64,000 bases of DNA from Clostridiales bacterium (GTDB taxonomy: Bacteria > Bacillota > Clostridia > Christensenellales > Borkfalkiaceae). Under the pieces are notes generated by a model, which saw only the letters and a program-made list of their open reading frames with translations, had not been told where the DNA came from and searched no databases. Positions 51,419-60,351 of the stretch are shown here, piece by piece (within the stretch, counting starts at the first letter, position 1; every line of letters starts with the position of its first letter). The stretch covers positions 1 through 64,000 of the forward strand of contig SVHH01000006.1 of assembly GCA_015055945.1 (NCBI GenBank), given 5' to 3'. The translations under genes and the position numbers were made by a program.

Positions 51419-52252
51419 TTATCTAAGCGATAGCATATACTTTGCCGAACGCTCTAATATACTCTTTACGTTTTCTACACCTAAATACTCTACCGTAAAA
51501 TATCCGTCGTAACCGTTTGATAAAAAGTTATTTACTATTTCTTTAGTCGGTGCTTTACCTTCACCTACGGGAACGGAAATCTTTGCATACGAAAACTCGT
51601 TGGACCCGACCTTAGGCTCTATTAAATAATCTTTACAATGAACGTGTACGCTATGATCCTTAAAAAGTTGATATGCGTAAAATACGTCTTGTCCGTTCAA
51701 GTAAAAATTGCCTATATCAAAAGTAAACTTTAACCCGTCGGCGTTATCGATCAGCCACTTTATTTGGCTTATATACGAAGTTATGCTGTTGGGACTTCCA
51801 AACGATTCTATGGTTAAAGTTACGCCCTTTTCTTTTGCGTATTCAGCCGTGCGCCTTATTGCCAAAAGCGTTCTTTTAGCCTTTTTATTTTTTTCCAAGA
51901 ATTCAACCATGGCTTGTTCGTTCTCTTTCATAAAAGAAGTGATCTCGTCATTATCAAACAAGCCTGCTAGCAACATTACTACCTTTGCGCCGCTTTTTAC
52001 TGCGTAATCGATAAGTTCAGTCGCGTCGGCGTCTTTACCGCTAATTAAGTCGTACGCGCCGTATACGTTGCGCACGATTAAACCGTGTTTTTTAAAAAGG
52101 TCAAGAGCGTCAGGGTAAGCGTCTATTTCGTCTTTATCAATATCGATTGCCGTATATCCAAGGTCTTTTGCGTACTTAACGGCTGTTTCTAACGTCCAGT
52201 TTTCCTGTTCTGCTAGCCTTATTAAATACAAGAAAAATACCGATAATTTCAT
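51419..52252 (-). CDS. Sugar phosphate isomerase/epimerase-like TIM barrel, copy 1
   Basis: 277 residues of the xylose-isomerase-like (AP endonuclease 2) superfamily. Metal-binding-type segments are visible: LTIESFGSPNS, LKFTFDIGNFYLNG, VHVHCKDYLIEP and GYFTVEYLG. These enzymes interconvert ketoses or inositol-type intermediates in the cytosol. It lies between another member of the same superfamily and a Gfo/Idh protein, a common trio in inositol- or unusual-sugar catabolism. AAAGGG precedes the ATG. Confidence 0.87.
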   Translation of the reverse strand: MKLSVFFLYLIRLAEQENWTLETAVKYAKDLGYTAIDIDKDEIDAYPDALDLFKKHGLIVRNVYGAYDLISGKDADATELIDYAVKSGAKVVMLLAGLFDNDEITSFMKENEQAMVEFLEKNKKAKRTLLAIRRTAEYAKEKGVTLTIESFGSPNSITSYISQIKWLIDNADGLKFTFDIGNFYLNGQDVFYAYQLFKDHSVHVHCKDYLIEPKVGSNEFSYAKISVPVGEGKAPTKEIVNNFLSNGYDGYFTVEYLGVENVKSILERSAKYMLSLR

Positions 52253-52275
52253 TGTTAGTCCCTTTTATAAAGTTT

Positions 52276-53115
52276 TTATTTCTCGCCTACTATATTCTTT
52301 AAGTACGTAACGGTGTCTGCTATATCGCTCTTTTGCTTATCCCCACTAATTTCTCTTTCTATGGTAAAAGGTCCGTCGTACCCACACTCTATCAGCATAG
52401 GAATTAACACTGGAAAGTTAGCAAGACCTTCGCCCACCTTAACTTCTCTGCCGAGTTTCATGCCGTCCGTTGGGTACAAGCCGTCCTTTACGTGCGTATT
52501 GCGGACGTATTTGCCGAAAACTCTTACGGCGTCAACCGAGTTTGCTTTACCGTAAAGGATAAGGTTTGCCATATCGAAATTTATAAATGCGTTGCCAGTA
52601 CCGATTTTCTCTATCGTTCTAAGAAGTGTTACGGGTGTTTCTTGTCCTGTTTCAAACAAGAAGTTTTGCCCCCTGCTCTTATATGACAAGCAAAGTTTTC
52701 TGAGCGTTTTTATGAGCGGTTCGTACTCTTTATCGGTAAGGTTTTCGGGGATAAAACCAACGTGGGTTGCAATATCTTTAACACCTATCTTCTCTGCAAA
52801 AACAGATGCCGCTTCTAATTCTTTAACCCTTATCTTTCTAAACTTTTTAGGTACGATACCTAAGGTTATCGGTCCTTCGGTGAAGTTCCACTCGTTTTTT
52901 CCAGACCAACCAGCCCATAAAAGCGACACGTTAAATCCCGTTTCTTTTACTGCCGAGACTATTTTTTCAGCCACTTGATCGGTATAGCCTTCACCTGTAG
53001 GAAAGCATAACTGACAGCTTGAAATGCCCATTTCTTGGGCTTCGATAAATCTTTCCTTAAAATTAAGTTTTTCCTTTAATTCGCCTTCGTAGCGGATTAA
53101 AACACCTATATTCAT
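52276..53115 (-). CDS. Sugar phosphate isomerase/epimerase-like TIM barrel, copy 2
   Basis: 279 residues of the same superfamily as 51419-52252: SSCQLCFPTG, LFETGQETPVTL, AFINFDMANLILYG, VRNTHVKDGLYPT and GPFTIERE supply the metal- and substrate-binding ends of the barrel. Its start overlaps the stop of AraC regulator 3 by one base (TAATG), with AAAGGAGA inside the regulator's end, so regulator and enzyme are coupled. Substrate unknown. Confidence 0.87.
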   Translation of the reverse strand: MNIGVLIRYEGELKEKLNFKERFIEAQEMGISSCQLCFPTGEGYTDQVAEKIVSAVKETGFNVSLLWAGWSGKNEWNFTEGPITLGIVPKKFRKIRVKELEAASVFAEKIGVKDIATHVGFIPENLTDKEYEPLIKTLRKLCLSYKSRGQNFLFETGQETPVTLLRTIEKIGTGNAFINFDMANLILYGKANSVDAVRVFGKYVRNTHVKDGLYPTDGMKLGREVKVGEGLANFPVLIPMLIECGYDGPFTIEREISGDKQKSDIADTVTYLKNIVGEK

Positions 53116-53960
53116 TATCGTTCTCCTTTCATTCCGCTGTCGTGTCTAAATTCCGACGGCGTCACTTTGTAGATTTTCTTAAAACAGTTTGAGAAATGCG
53201 CAGGCGAATAGAAAGATAATTCTTCTGCTATCGCCTCTATTTGCATAGACGAACTTGACAGTAAAAACGCGGCTTTTTTAAGTTTTTCACGGCGAATATA
53301 CGCTTTCGGGGACATCTTAAAAAACTGCTTAAACACCTTGAAAAAGTGATTTTTTGAAAAGGAACACAGTTCTGCAAGGTCGGCAACTAAAAAGTTCTTA
53401 TCTATATTTTGACTGATGTAGAGTGCAACCTTTTTCATACTCTCTTCGTACGGCGAAGAATCGCTGTAATCGTTTATCTTTGAGTGCACGTCCAAGATTA
53501 TTGACTGAGCAAAAGTGTTTGCTTTACAACAGTTGATGTAGTTGTTTGTGTTTAACAGCCACACAATGGACTCCATTGAATTCCTTTCGGTATCCGATAG
53601 CGGTATTTCAAAGATTTGGTCTAGTTTAACTTTGAAGTTGTTTATCCTAAACCATACCGTATAAAACTCCCAACCGTCTTCCCCTGCAATAAAGTTTATG
53701 CAGCTCTGATAATGAACGAATATAACGCAATTCTCTTTCAATTCGTATTCACCCTTGGTCGTAACTATTTTTCCACAACCTTTTATAGTGCGAACATATC
53801 CCACGAAATCGTTCTGCCAACAGAGTGCTTTTTTGTAATCGTTATAACTTCCCTTAAACGACGGTTTTGCAATACTTATATATGCCGATACAAGGTTTGT
53901 CGATATATTTATTTCTTGATGATTAAGACCGTATTTATCAGTTACGTTTACGTTGGTCAT
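53115..53960 (-). CDS. AraC-family transcription regulator 3, head of locus B
   Basis: 281 residues. N-terminal cupin-like sensing region (about 45-130: VGYVRTIKGCGKIVTTKGEY, CVIFVHYQSC), C-terminal AraC double helix-turn-helix with FLVADLAELCSFSKNHFF and ELSFYSPAHFSNCFKKIYKV then TPSEFRHD. Unlike regulators 1 and 2, it is transcribed with the genes it probably controls and has a normal leader (about 46 bases) with AAGGGG. A 21-base element shared with the locus A leader lies just after its predicted transcription start. Confidence 0.9.
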   Translation of the reverse strand: MTNVNVTDKYGLNHQEINISTNLVSAYISIAKPSFKGSYNDYKKALCWQNDFVGYVRTIKGCGKIVTTKGEYELKENCVIFVHYQSCINFIAGEDGWEFYTVWFRINNFKVKLDQIFEIPLSDTERNSMESIVWLLNTNNYINCCKANTFAQSIILDVHSKINDYSDSSPYEESMKKVALYISQNIDKNFLVADLAELCSFSKNHFFKVFKQFFKMSPKAYIRREKLKKAAFLLSSSSMQIEAIAEELSFYSPAHFSNCFKKIYKVTPSEFRHDSGMKGER

Positions 53961-53980
53961 CTGTTTTTCCCCTTATTTTT

Positions 53981-54001
53981 AATCCTATTGCACCATTTTA
54001 T
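53981..54001 (-). promoter_or_regulatory. Conserved 21-base leader element, copy 2
   Basis: Plus-strand AATCCTATTGCACCATTTTA plus one T; differs from 32473-32493 by a single base. It sits at about +5 to +25 of the predicted locus B transcript, the same place as copy 1 in the locus A transcript. Confidence 0.6.
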
Positions 54002-54012
54002 TGATATTTTTT

Positions 54013-54040
54013 ATGATAGCATAAATTTTATCGTTGTCAA
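54013..54040 (-). promoter_or_regulatory. Promoter of regulator 3 / locus B operon
   Basis: On the minus strand TTGACA (54040-54035) and TATCAT (54018-54013) are 16 bases apart. The predicted start near 54006 leaves a leader of about 46 bases. Confidence 0.7.
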
Positions 54041-54108
54041 TAGCCTTTCAAATAGTTAAGATTTTAATGAAAAAGTGTGATACTTTTATGATAGTTTTTG
54101 CAGTAAAT

Positions 54109-54142
54109 AAAAAAATAAGCGGTGTTTTCCGCTTATTTTTTT
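54109..54142. terminator. Terminator between the 666-aa gene and locus B
   Basis: AAAAATAAGCGG pairs perfectly with CCGCTTATTTTT around six bases, with T runs on both strands, 19 bases after the 54161 stop. Confidence 0.88.
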
Positions 54143-54160
54143 GCAAGTTGTTATGATTTT

Positions 54161-56161
54161 TTATAAGTTTAATTTGCCTACTTTTTTTATGCCGTTTTTC
54201 GTCCTTTCATACACTCCCGTTTGATAGAGTTTTAGGTTATCTTTAACTTTTATATTATCAATGATAAATTCTTTTACGGTATCCGCAGATAGGTTGGTGA
54301 CTAAATAATACTCCTTTTCGCCTAGTTTTTTGACTGCAAACAATGAGTATACCACGCCGTCTATCCTATTCTTTAAACCAAGATTTTTAAGCAAGTCTTT
54401 TAACAGTTTAACCCTATAATGCGTATAAAATCCGTCACCCCAGTTGCCTTTACATAAGTATGTTATTACCTTTCCGCCAAGCGCGTTTTTATAGCTTACA
54501 AAACCTGCGCTTTTCTTCCCTTCGGGGGACATAAACTCTGAAAGGACTTCCGCTTTCTCGCACAATTTTGCCGAGTACCAACACCCTGCCGGTGCTCTTG
54601 ACGGGACTTTAATATTCGTTCCGTCTGCTCTTGAAAATGCGTTTATTATTTCCGACTGCGCGTTTGAACTTTGAACGCTTACTTTATTTATACCTATATA
54701 CTCACAGTATCCCCTTTCAATCAATTTTTCCGCACCGCCAGCGTCGATAAGCACACCGCCCGATAAAACTGTTTTAAGTTCGGTATCAGTTAAAATATTA
54801 GCAGTATACGCATCTAGCGCAACCACGCCTTTACAATCTAGTTCGTCGACGTTTTTAAACGCGCAAGGAACACCGACCTTTAATAAATACGAGTGAATAT
54901 ATCTCTCTCCGCCACGTAAATGCGAATAGGTTGCGCCGTCATTTGCGCTGTACCTATACCCACCTTTTCCAGTTGTAGGAATTACTACGCCATACTCTGA
55001 AAATTCATCTAGATTTAACGAACGAAGTTTATTTAAAAATTCCTTTTCATCTTTAAGCATTTTGCCGTAATTCGGCTCGTCAGATAACGCACAGCCTTCC
55101 AAGTCGTAAAGAGAAAGAGTTATATCCTTACAGCCTGTAAACGCCGCCAAGGCAAGTTGAAAAGACGTTGCTGCTCTTGACTTTGCATAAACCGTAAACC
55201 TTGTGTTTTCCACTTCGGGACAAAACTCTGCGCATCCATCGAAAGTTTCCCTAACGTGCGCTCTCATCTGCGATAAAAGGGAATAGCACGAAGTAAAGTC
55301 TTTTGGATTTCCTTCTTGATACGGTCCGAAAGTCGGGCGTAACATAACGGTATCTCCACCGCCTAGCGCGGATAAAAACTTTCCCCAGTCCCTGCCTTCT
55401 GCCGAGTGCGAATCGGGCGCGCTGGTCATAAGCGCGATTTTGATTCTAGGGTTTACGTCGTGAACGGTTTCGTAAATCCATTTTGCGGTATCAGCCATCG
55501 TTTCAGATAAAAATTCAAGGTATGCTTTCCTAGCAAAAGTTGGTTGGCCTTTTTGAAGTATTTCTTTAATCAAACTTTCTCTATCGTAGTTTACGCCATA
55601 TTTCTTATTGAACAATGCAAGGTGGTTATCACAAAAACAATAATGGTCGATATAATTGCCGTTATACAGTTGCGGATTGCCGTGACCGTGAAGTCTTATA
55701 TCGTCGTCTATCCAAATAACGTCGGGATCGGTTTCTGCCCAAACTTTAAGCCGCTCGCTAGACTTAGCCCTAAACTTTTCGCCGATAGGACAGCCGCAAG
55801 CCGACTGATTGCCGTGCTGGTCAACTAGATGTTCCCAGTCGTATTTATATCTAAAATCCACGCCTGCCGTCGTTGCACCCAACAGATTTTGGAAGTTGAG
55901 TTGATAACTTATTCCATGTTTTTTAATCTCTTTTATATACGGCAACATTTGGTCGCGCCAAGATTTTGCGTATTCGGGGGTATCGGGCATATAATAAAAG
56001 TTAGGGTCTAATGCGACGTAAAAGATTACTGCCCCCACTTTGTTTTCTTTGCAAAAACTTAGCAATTCATCAAACCGCTTTTTAGTAAACTCTGCACTAA
56101 AATTAGGCTCTACGGGCAAATAATATCTTAAAATATATCCAAATTCTTTTTTATCTTTCAT
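54161..56161 (-). CDS. TIM-barrel glycoside hydrolase-like protein (GH42-like layout)
   Basis: 666 residues without signal peptide. An N-terminal TIM barrel (about 1-370) shows VIFYVALDPNFYYMPDTPEY, VIWIDDDIRLHGHGNPQ and FCPEVENTRFTVYAKSRAA, with acidic residues that could be catalytic. The middle (about 380-500) resembles a flavodoxin/GATase-like domain (GVVIPTTGKGGYRY, LSGGVLIDAGGAEKL), and the C-terminus is a small beta-sandwich (YYLVTNLSADTVKEFIID). That order recalls GH42 beta-galactosidases, but the family cannot be assigned. It is a single gene with its own consensus promoter and terminator. Confidence 0.65.
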   Translation of the reverse strand: MKDKKEFGYILRYYLPVEPNFSAEFTKKRFDELLSFCKENKVGAVIFYVALDPNFYYMPDTPEYAKSWRDQMLPYIKEIKKHGISYQLNFQNLLGATTAGVDFRYKYDWEHLVDQHGNQSACGCPIGEKFRAKSSERLKVWAETDPDVIWIDDDIRLHGHGNPQLYNGNYIDHYCFCDNHLALFNKKYGVNYDRESLIKEILQKGQPTFARKAYLEFLSETMADTAKWIYETVHDVNPRIKIALMTSAPDSHSAEGRDWGKFLSALGGGDTVMLRPTFGPYQEGNPKDFTSCYSLLSQMRAHVRETFDGCAEFCPEVENTRFTVYAKSRAATSFQLALAAFTGCKDITLSLYDLEGCALSDEPNYGKMLKDEKEFLNKLRSLNLDEFSEYGVVIPTTGKGGYRYSANDGATYSHLRGGERYIHSYLLKVGVPCAFKNVDELDCKGVVALDAYTANILTDTELKTVLSGGVLIDAGGAEKLIERGYCEYIGINKVSVQSSNAQSEIINAFSRADGTNIKVPSRAPAGCWYSAKLCEKAEVLSEFMSPEGKKSAGFVSYKNALGGKVITYLCKGNWGDGFYTHYRVKLLKDLLKNLGLKNRIDGVVYSLFAVKKLGEKEYYLVTNLSADTVKEFIIDNIKVKDNLKLYQTGVYERTKNGIKKVGKLNL

Positions 56162-56205
56162 TTGCTAGTTACACCTTTTTTATTTTACTCGCTGAACTTT
56201 ATTAA

Positions 56206-56234
56206 ATTATAGATTATAAAAAACAAGGTGTCAA
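56206..56234 (-). promoter_or_regulatory. Consensus sigma-A promoter of the 666-aa gene
   Basis: On the minus strand TTGACA (56234-56229) and TATAAT (56211-56206) are 17 bases apart, about 45 bases upstream of the ATG at 56161. Confidence 0.85.
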
Positions 56235-56289
56235 TAGATAATCCCGATTTATAAAAAACTGAATATTATTTTACAAGTTAAATAAATTA

Positions 56290-56330
56290 TTATGCAAAAA
56301 GAGCAAGGTGGCTTGCTCTTTTTTGCATAA
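56290..56330. terminator. Bidirectional terminator after the CDF transporter
   Basis: TTATGCAAAAAGAGCAAG and CTTGCTCTTTTTTGCATAA form a long hairpin with a GTGG loop and T/A runs on both sides, 20 bases after the transporter stop. Confidence 0.88.
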
Positions 56331-56349
56331 TATATGATTTTTCTTTGTA

Positions 56350-57474
56350 TCAGTTGGTCGGCTCTACCGTGATTACGGCGTAGTATTGTTCGCCAAGAGT
56401 TTTTATTCTTTTTTCTATAGTTTGTTTTATTTGATTTTTATTTTCAATAAGCGCATACGGAACAGCCACGTCAAACAAAACGTTGGTTCGGTTTTCGCCG
56501 AACACCACCCTAAAATCGTGGATTGTAAAACATTCGTTTATCTCATTTATTATTGTTTCCACCTTTTCTTTTAGTTGGTTTACCCTTTCGTCGTCGACTA
56601 CAATCGGGTCTAAATGTCCTGTTAAAACTATATTCGTATCTTCAATAAAACTTTTCTCTATAAAATCAACGAGTTCGTGCGAAACTAACACGTCTACACT
56701 TGCATCAACTTCGATATGCGCGCTGGCAAAGTACTTATTAGGTCCGTAACTATAAACGGACAAGTCGTGAACGCCTAAAACCCCAGTATAGGTCATTATC
56801 TTTCTTTTTATCTCAAAAAGCATTTGTTCGTCTACCGCTTGACCTATGAGTTTTGAAAACATATCTTTAAGTATCCCTACCGCAGAATAGGCAATGAACG
56901 CCGCGACCAAGATCCCTGCGTAACCGTCTACGTTTACGCCCGTAAATTTATACACGCATAACGACGCTAATACCACAAAGGTTGAAATGCTGTCTGTTAA
57001 ACTGTCGGTTGCAGTTGCTTTTAATATGTCGGAATTTATCCGTTTAGCAACTGCTCTATAATAAATAAACAAGCAAAGTTTTGCTAATATCGACACCACT
57101 AAAACCAAAACTAACACGATAGAAAAGTCCACTCCTATCGGTGCGATAATTTTATTGACCGATTCCATTATGGTTTCAAACGCCACTAAAAGTATCAAAA
57201 ACGCAACCGCCAAAGAACAGACGTATTCTATACGTTCGTGTCCGTAAGGGTGTTCTTTATCGGCAGGTTTTGACGACAACTTAAAAGATATCGTAGATAT
57301 TATACTGCTACCGCAATCGGTTAAATTATTAAGCCCGTCCGCTAGCACCGATATTGCGCCGCTTATTATGCCTAGAACTATTTTTCCAACGGCAAGAATA
57401 GAATTGACTATAATGCCTATTATACTCGTACTTTTCCCCACTTCATCTCGGTTGGGTTTTACTTGGTTATCCAT
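56350..57474 (-). CDS. Cation diffusion facilitator (CDF) metal transporter
   Basis: 374 residues. Six membrane helices, metal-site motifs ADGLNNLTDCGSS (helix 2), EHPYGHERIEY (loop and helix 3) and TATDSLTDSIS (helix 5), followed by a cytosolic domain with GVLGVHDLSVYSYGPNKY and a long C-terminal extension (VETIINEINECF, ITVEPTN). CDF proteins export divalent metals such as Zn, Mn or Fe against protons. The ATG at 57474 has AGGG upstream; a TTG at 57492 is less likely. It is second in an operon with a DUF1295 protein, under a promoter with a palindromic operator. Confidence 0.92.
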   Translation of the reverse strand: MDNQVKPNRDEVGKSTSIIGIIVNSILAVGKIVLGIISGAISVLADGLNNLTDCGSSIISTISFKLSSKPADKEHPYGHERIEYVCSLAVAFLILLVAFETIMESVNKIIAPIGVDFSIVLVLVLVVSILAKLCLFIYYRAVAKRINSDILKATATDSLTDSISTFVVLASLCVYKFTGVNVDGYAGILVAAFIAYSAVGILKDMFSKLIGQAVDEQMLFEIKRKIMTYTGVLGVHDLSVYSYGPNKYFASAHIEVDASVDVLVSHELVDFIEKSFIEDTNIVLTGHLDPIVVDDERVNQLKEKVETIINEINECFTIHDFRVVFGENRTNVLFDVAVPYALIENKNQIKQTIEKRIKTLGEQYYAVITVEPTN

Positions 57475-57503
57475 ATATCTTTTCCCTATCAATTTTTAAC
57501 ACG

Positions 57504-58352
57504 TTATTTTTTTATGGGCAAAAGCATGCGCGTTGCCTTTTTATATTCGGTAAATCCGTCTTTTCTTGACTGACGCTTATCTGCCATAGGAATACTTACG
57601 ATTAAGAACATAAGCGTGTTTACTAGTGCGCCTAGTGCTAAATACCACGCGGACGGTACTGCACATATCACGGCAAGCGCAATTCCCCACCACATAAGTA
57701 TTTCGCCAAGATAGTTTGGGTGGCGAGAATATTTCCATAGACCTTTGCGGATAAACCCGCCCACCTTAGAGTTTCTAAACGATTGCATTTGAATATCTGC
57801 AACGAGTTGCAAGGTGGCTGCGCCGCACGACACTAGTATAAATAATACGCTAAACACCGTGACGTCCAAATCGTTTATAAACGCGTAGACTGCCGGTAAA
57901 CAGCAAAGGTAAACTACGAGCGTCGGAAACATATGTATTCCTAAGAAGTTTATAACCGGATATAACTTGCCCGTTTTTTCATTGAGCATAGTATATCGCC
58001 AGTCTTGGTGGTTAAGTCCGTGAAAGGTATACGCCCAGTTTGCCGTTAGCCTTATCCCCCAGTAGAATACTGCAATCAAAATTAGGATACGCATAACGGT
58101 CAATTCTTTACCTATTGCAAAACATAAGACAATAACTAGCGGTTGAACGCTCCAGTAAGGGTCGTAAACCGACGCGTTTTTTAATATTACGCTGAATATA
58201 AACGTAAATACCGTTGCGATAACGTCTGCTAAAAGTAATTTTAGAAACACGCTTTCTATCGGCAAAAGTATATACGACACTATCCCGACGGCAATTGCTA
58301 GGGCGTAAATAACGCCTACTACTATAAAACTTTTTACTCTACTGTCTTTCAT
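57504..58352 (-). CDS. DUF1295-family membrane protein (isoprenylcysteine methyltransferase/steroid-reductase-like)
   Basis: 282 residues with about eight membrane helices. KNASVYDPYWSVQPL, YWGIRLTANWAYTFHGLNHQ and the C-terminal WKYSRHPNYLGEILMWWGIA are family features; the Arg-His-Pro-Asn-Tyr segment binds a nucleotide or methyl cofactor in related enzymes. Function in bacteria is unclear. GAGGAG precedes the ATG. First gene of the two-gene operon with the CDF transporter (29 bases between them). Confidence 0.87.
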   Translation of the reverse strand: MKDSRVKSFIVVGVIYALAIAVGIVSYILLPIESVFLKLLLADVIATVFTFIFSVILKNASVYDPYWSVQPLVIVLCFAIGKELTVMRILILIAVFYWGIRLTANWAYTFHGLNHQDWRYTMLNEKTGKLYPVINFLGIHMFPTLVVYLCCLPAVYAFINDLDVTVFSVLFILVSCGAATLQLVADIQMQSFRNSKVGGFIRKGLWKYSRHPNYLGEILMWWGIALAVICAVPSAWYLALGALVNTLMFLIVSIPMADKRQSRKDGFTEYKKATRMLLPIKK

Positions 58353-58370
58353 TTTCTCTCCTCTTTGGTA

Positions 58371-58406
58371 CTAGAATATTCTAGCATTAAATATAAGTTG
58401 TGTCAA
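58371..58406 (-). promoter_or_regulatory. Promoter and palindromic operator of the DUF1295-CDF operon
   Basis: On the minus strand TTGACA (58406-58401) and TAGAAT (58383-58378) are 17 bases apart. The perfect palindrome CTAGAATATTCTAG (58371-58384) covers the -10 box, so a repressor bound there would block transcription. No regulator gene is adjacent. Confidence 0.7.
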
Positions 58407-58419
58407 CAATCAAAAACAA

Positions 58420-58458
58420 AAAATCGGAAAACGATTATTCTCTTCGTTCTCCGATTTT
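58420..58458 (-). terminator. Terminator of the GH78-containing operon
   Basis: On the minus strand AAAATCGGA pairs with TCCGATTTT (with further pairing ACGA/CGT inside), followed by T-rich TTGTTTTTG, 21 bases after the 58480 stop. Confidence 0.75.
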
Positions 58459-58479
58459 GTTAAGTCTATTAAATGCTCG

Positions 58480-60339
58480 TTAATCTAGCAGTTTTGAAAA
58501 ATAGTACACGGGCAAAGCCGACCAGCCGTGGCACAAACTACCCGCGCCACGGAAAGCAGATAAGCCTTCTTCGGTTTCCCAAAACGTGGTTGCACCTGCA
58601 TCTAACATTTTTTTATAACGCCGTTTAATATCGCTGATTATATACTCTTTATACTCGTCGCCAAAAGTCAACAACGCGTCGTATACGAATCCACGCATTG
58701 CAAGCGTTGCTTCAACCAAGGTATCATCTTTTACAAGTTTTTCGGCAAGCGATTTATCACCTAGACCTATAAGCAAAGCAAGCGCGTTGCCTAACTGACT
58801 TCTGTTGTCCTTTTCGCTAGATATTTTAAACGTTCCGTCAGGCAGACGAAAATACTTGGCAATGTTTTCCTTTAAGCCGTCTACTTTTACGGGCATTGAA
58901 AGATATTCGTTATACCTTTCAACGACGTATACTAACAGACAGTTCAAAATAATACTGTACGTCGTTTTATCCTCGGGTGGGCGGAAACCGTTGGAAAACT
59001 GATTCCACTCGTAAAAATTCCATTGCGGTTTACCAAACTCTGGTAATAAGCCCGTATCGTCTATGCTTGAAAAATATTTATCTAATATCTTGTCTATTGC
59101 AGGTCTTACTTCGTCAAGTAAGGTCATATCGCCCGTAATTTCAAGATATTCGCACACGGCGAGAATATAAAAAAGTGAAAAGCTTGGAATCGTTCTATCG
59201 TGCTTTATCGGGAAACAAATATCAAGAAGATCGTATTCGTTCATACCCTTACTCATAAAAATAAGATTTGCCCTTTGATAGTCGTACCCTTTAAACGCAT
59301 AATAACCGCACATCATTTGGTGTCTACTATCCAAAGCGTAAAGTGCTTGTTCACGCCACGGGCAGTCTTCGTAATGCTCAAACATACAGCAACGCAAGGT
59401 ATGTACCGAAACGTCGTATATCTGCTGAATAAGTTTATCGCTAAATTTTTTGTCCTTACGCTCCACGTCGTAATAAACTTCTTTAAGTCCTAGATAGTTG
59501 ATTTTTATAGGCTTTTCAAAGAAAACCTGCAAGTATCTTCCTGCTAATCTTCTAAAACAGTTGGTATACTTATTACTGCCCTTTTTAAGGATTATTTCCA
59601 CGCTAAAATCGCGGTTGCCGATTATTTGTCTTACGCCCCCGTCGGCAATATGTTCGCCGTAAGCAATGGTTATTTTTTGCGTTTCTTCGCTCTCAATATC
59701 CAAATCTAAAAAGCCTACGCTTTCTCTTTTTAGGTCGATAAGCGCGGTGCTTTCAGAACTGAAAACCACCGCCGTATTTACACGCTCACCCATTAATAGT
59801 TGCTTTGTGGGTCGCTTTGTAAACAGCAAGGGTTTTTCAACTTCTACACTCTCGCAATACTTGCTTTTTACCGTGTTCAAATCATAACAAAAACTAAGCC
59901 CTAGCTGGATTGTAATAGTCTTTAAGTATCCGTTTTTGTATTCGTTCATTTGTCTGGATAGGGTTTGTTCGTTGCTAAATGCAAGAATATTTCCGTCCTG
60001 AACCACTTCAAAAATAACCCCTGCGTCTGCACCGACGTAAGTCATACACTCTTCGCCGTTGTGCCAAACTTGGATTTTTAATACGTTGTTTTTTCTGCAA
60101 TACTTAGTTAAGTTTATTTGATCGTAAAATTTGTAGTAAGGATAATCAGAACACCTTGAAAACGCCACTATTTGGTCGTTTAAGTAGGCGCAAAAGGTGC
60201 CGTCGTAAGACACTTTTAAGAATACGTCTGACGGGTTTTCTACGTTAAATTCCGTGTTAAACTCCGCGTACTCGTCCTTGTATGCGCCACCTGTTTTCCA
60301 TATCCATTTGGTATTTTTGTCAAATACTGTACTTTGCAC
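58480..60339 (-). CDS. GH78-like alpha-L-rhamnosidase
   Basis: 619 residues. N-terminal beta domains (about 1-300: WKTGGAYKDEYAEFNTEF, YDGTFCAYLNDQIVAFSR) are followed by an (alpha/alpha)6 barrel with YEDCPWREQALYALDSRHQ (about 318), which corresponds to the GH78 acid-residue motif, and DAGATTFWET with LCHGWSALPVYYF near the end. GH78 enzymes remove alpha-L-rhamnose. It is shorter than typical members and has no signal peptide, so it is cytosolic. The start is GTG at 60339 with AAAAGGAAACGAAC upstream. Last gene of a third glycan operon. Confidence 0.85.
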   Translation of the reverse strand: MQSTVFDKNTKWIWKTGGAYKDEYAEFNTEFNVENPSDVFLKVSYDGTFCAYLNDQIVAFSRCSDYPYYKFYDQINLTKYCRKNNVLKIQVWHNGEECMTYVGADAGVIFEVVQDGNILAFSNEQTLSRQMNEYKNGYLKTITIQLGLSFCYDLNTVKSKYCESVEVEKPLLFTKRPTKQLLMGERVNTAVVFSSESTALIDLKRESVGFLDLDIESEETQKITIAYGEHIADGGVRQIIGNRDFSVEIILKKGSNKYTNCFRRLAGRYLQVFFEKPIKINYLGLKEVYYDVERKDKKFSDKLIQQIYDVSVHTLRCCMFEHYEDCPWREQALYALDSRHQMMCGYYAFKGYDYQRANLIFMSKGMNEYDLLDICFPIKHDRTIPSFSLFYILAVCEYLEITGDMTLLDEVRPAIDKILDKYFSSIDDTGLLPEFGKPQWNFYEWNQFSNGFRPPEDKTTYSIILNCLLVYVVERYNEYLSMPVKVDGLKENIAKYFRLPDGTFKISSEKDNRSQLGNALALLIGLGDKSLAEKLVKDDTLVEATLAMRGFVYDALLTFGDEYKEYIISDIKRRYKKMLDAGATTFWETEEGLSAFRGAGSLCHGWSALPVYYFSKLLD

Positions 60340-60351
60340 GTTCGTTTCCTT

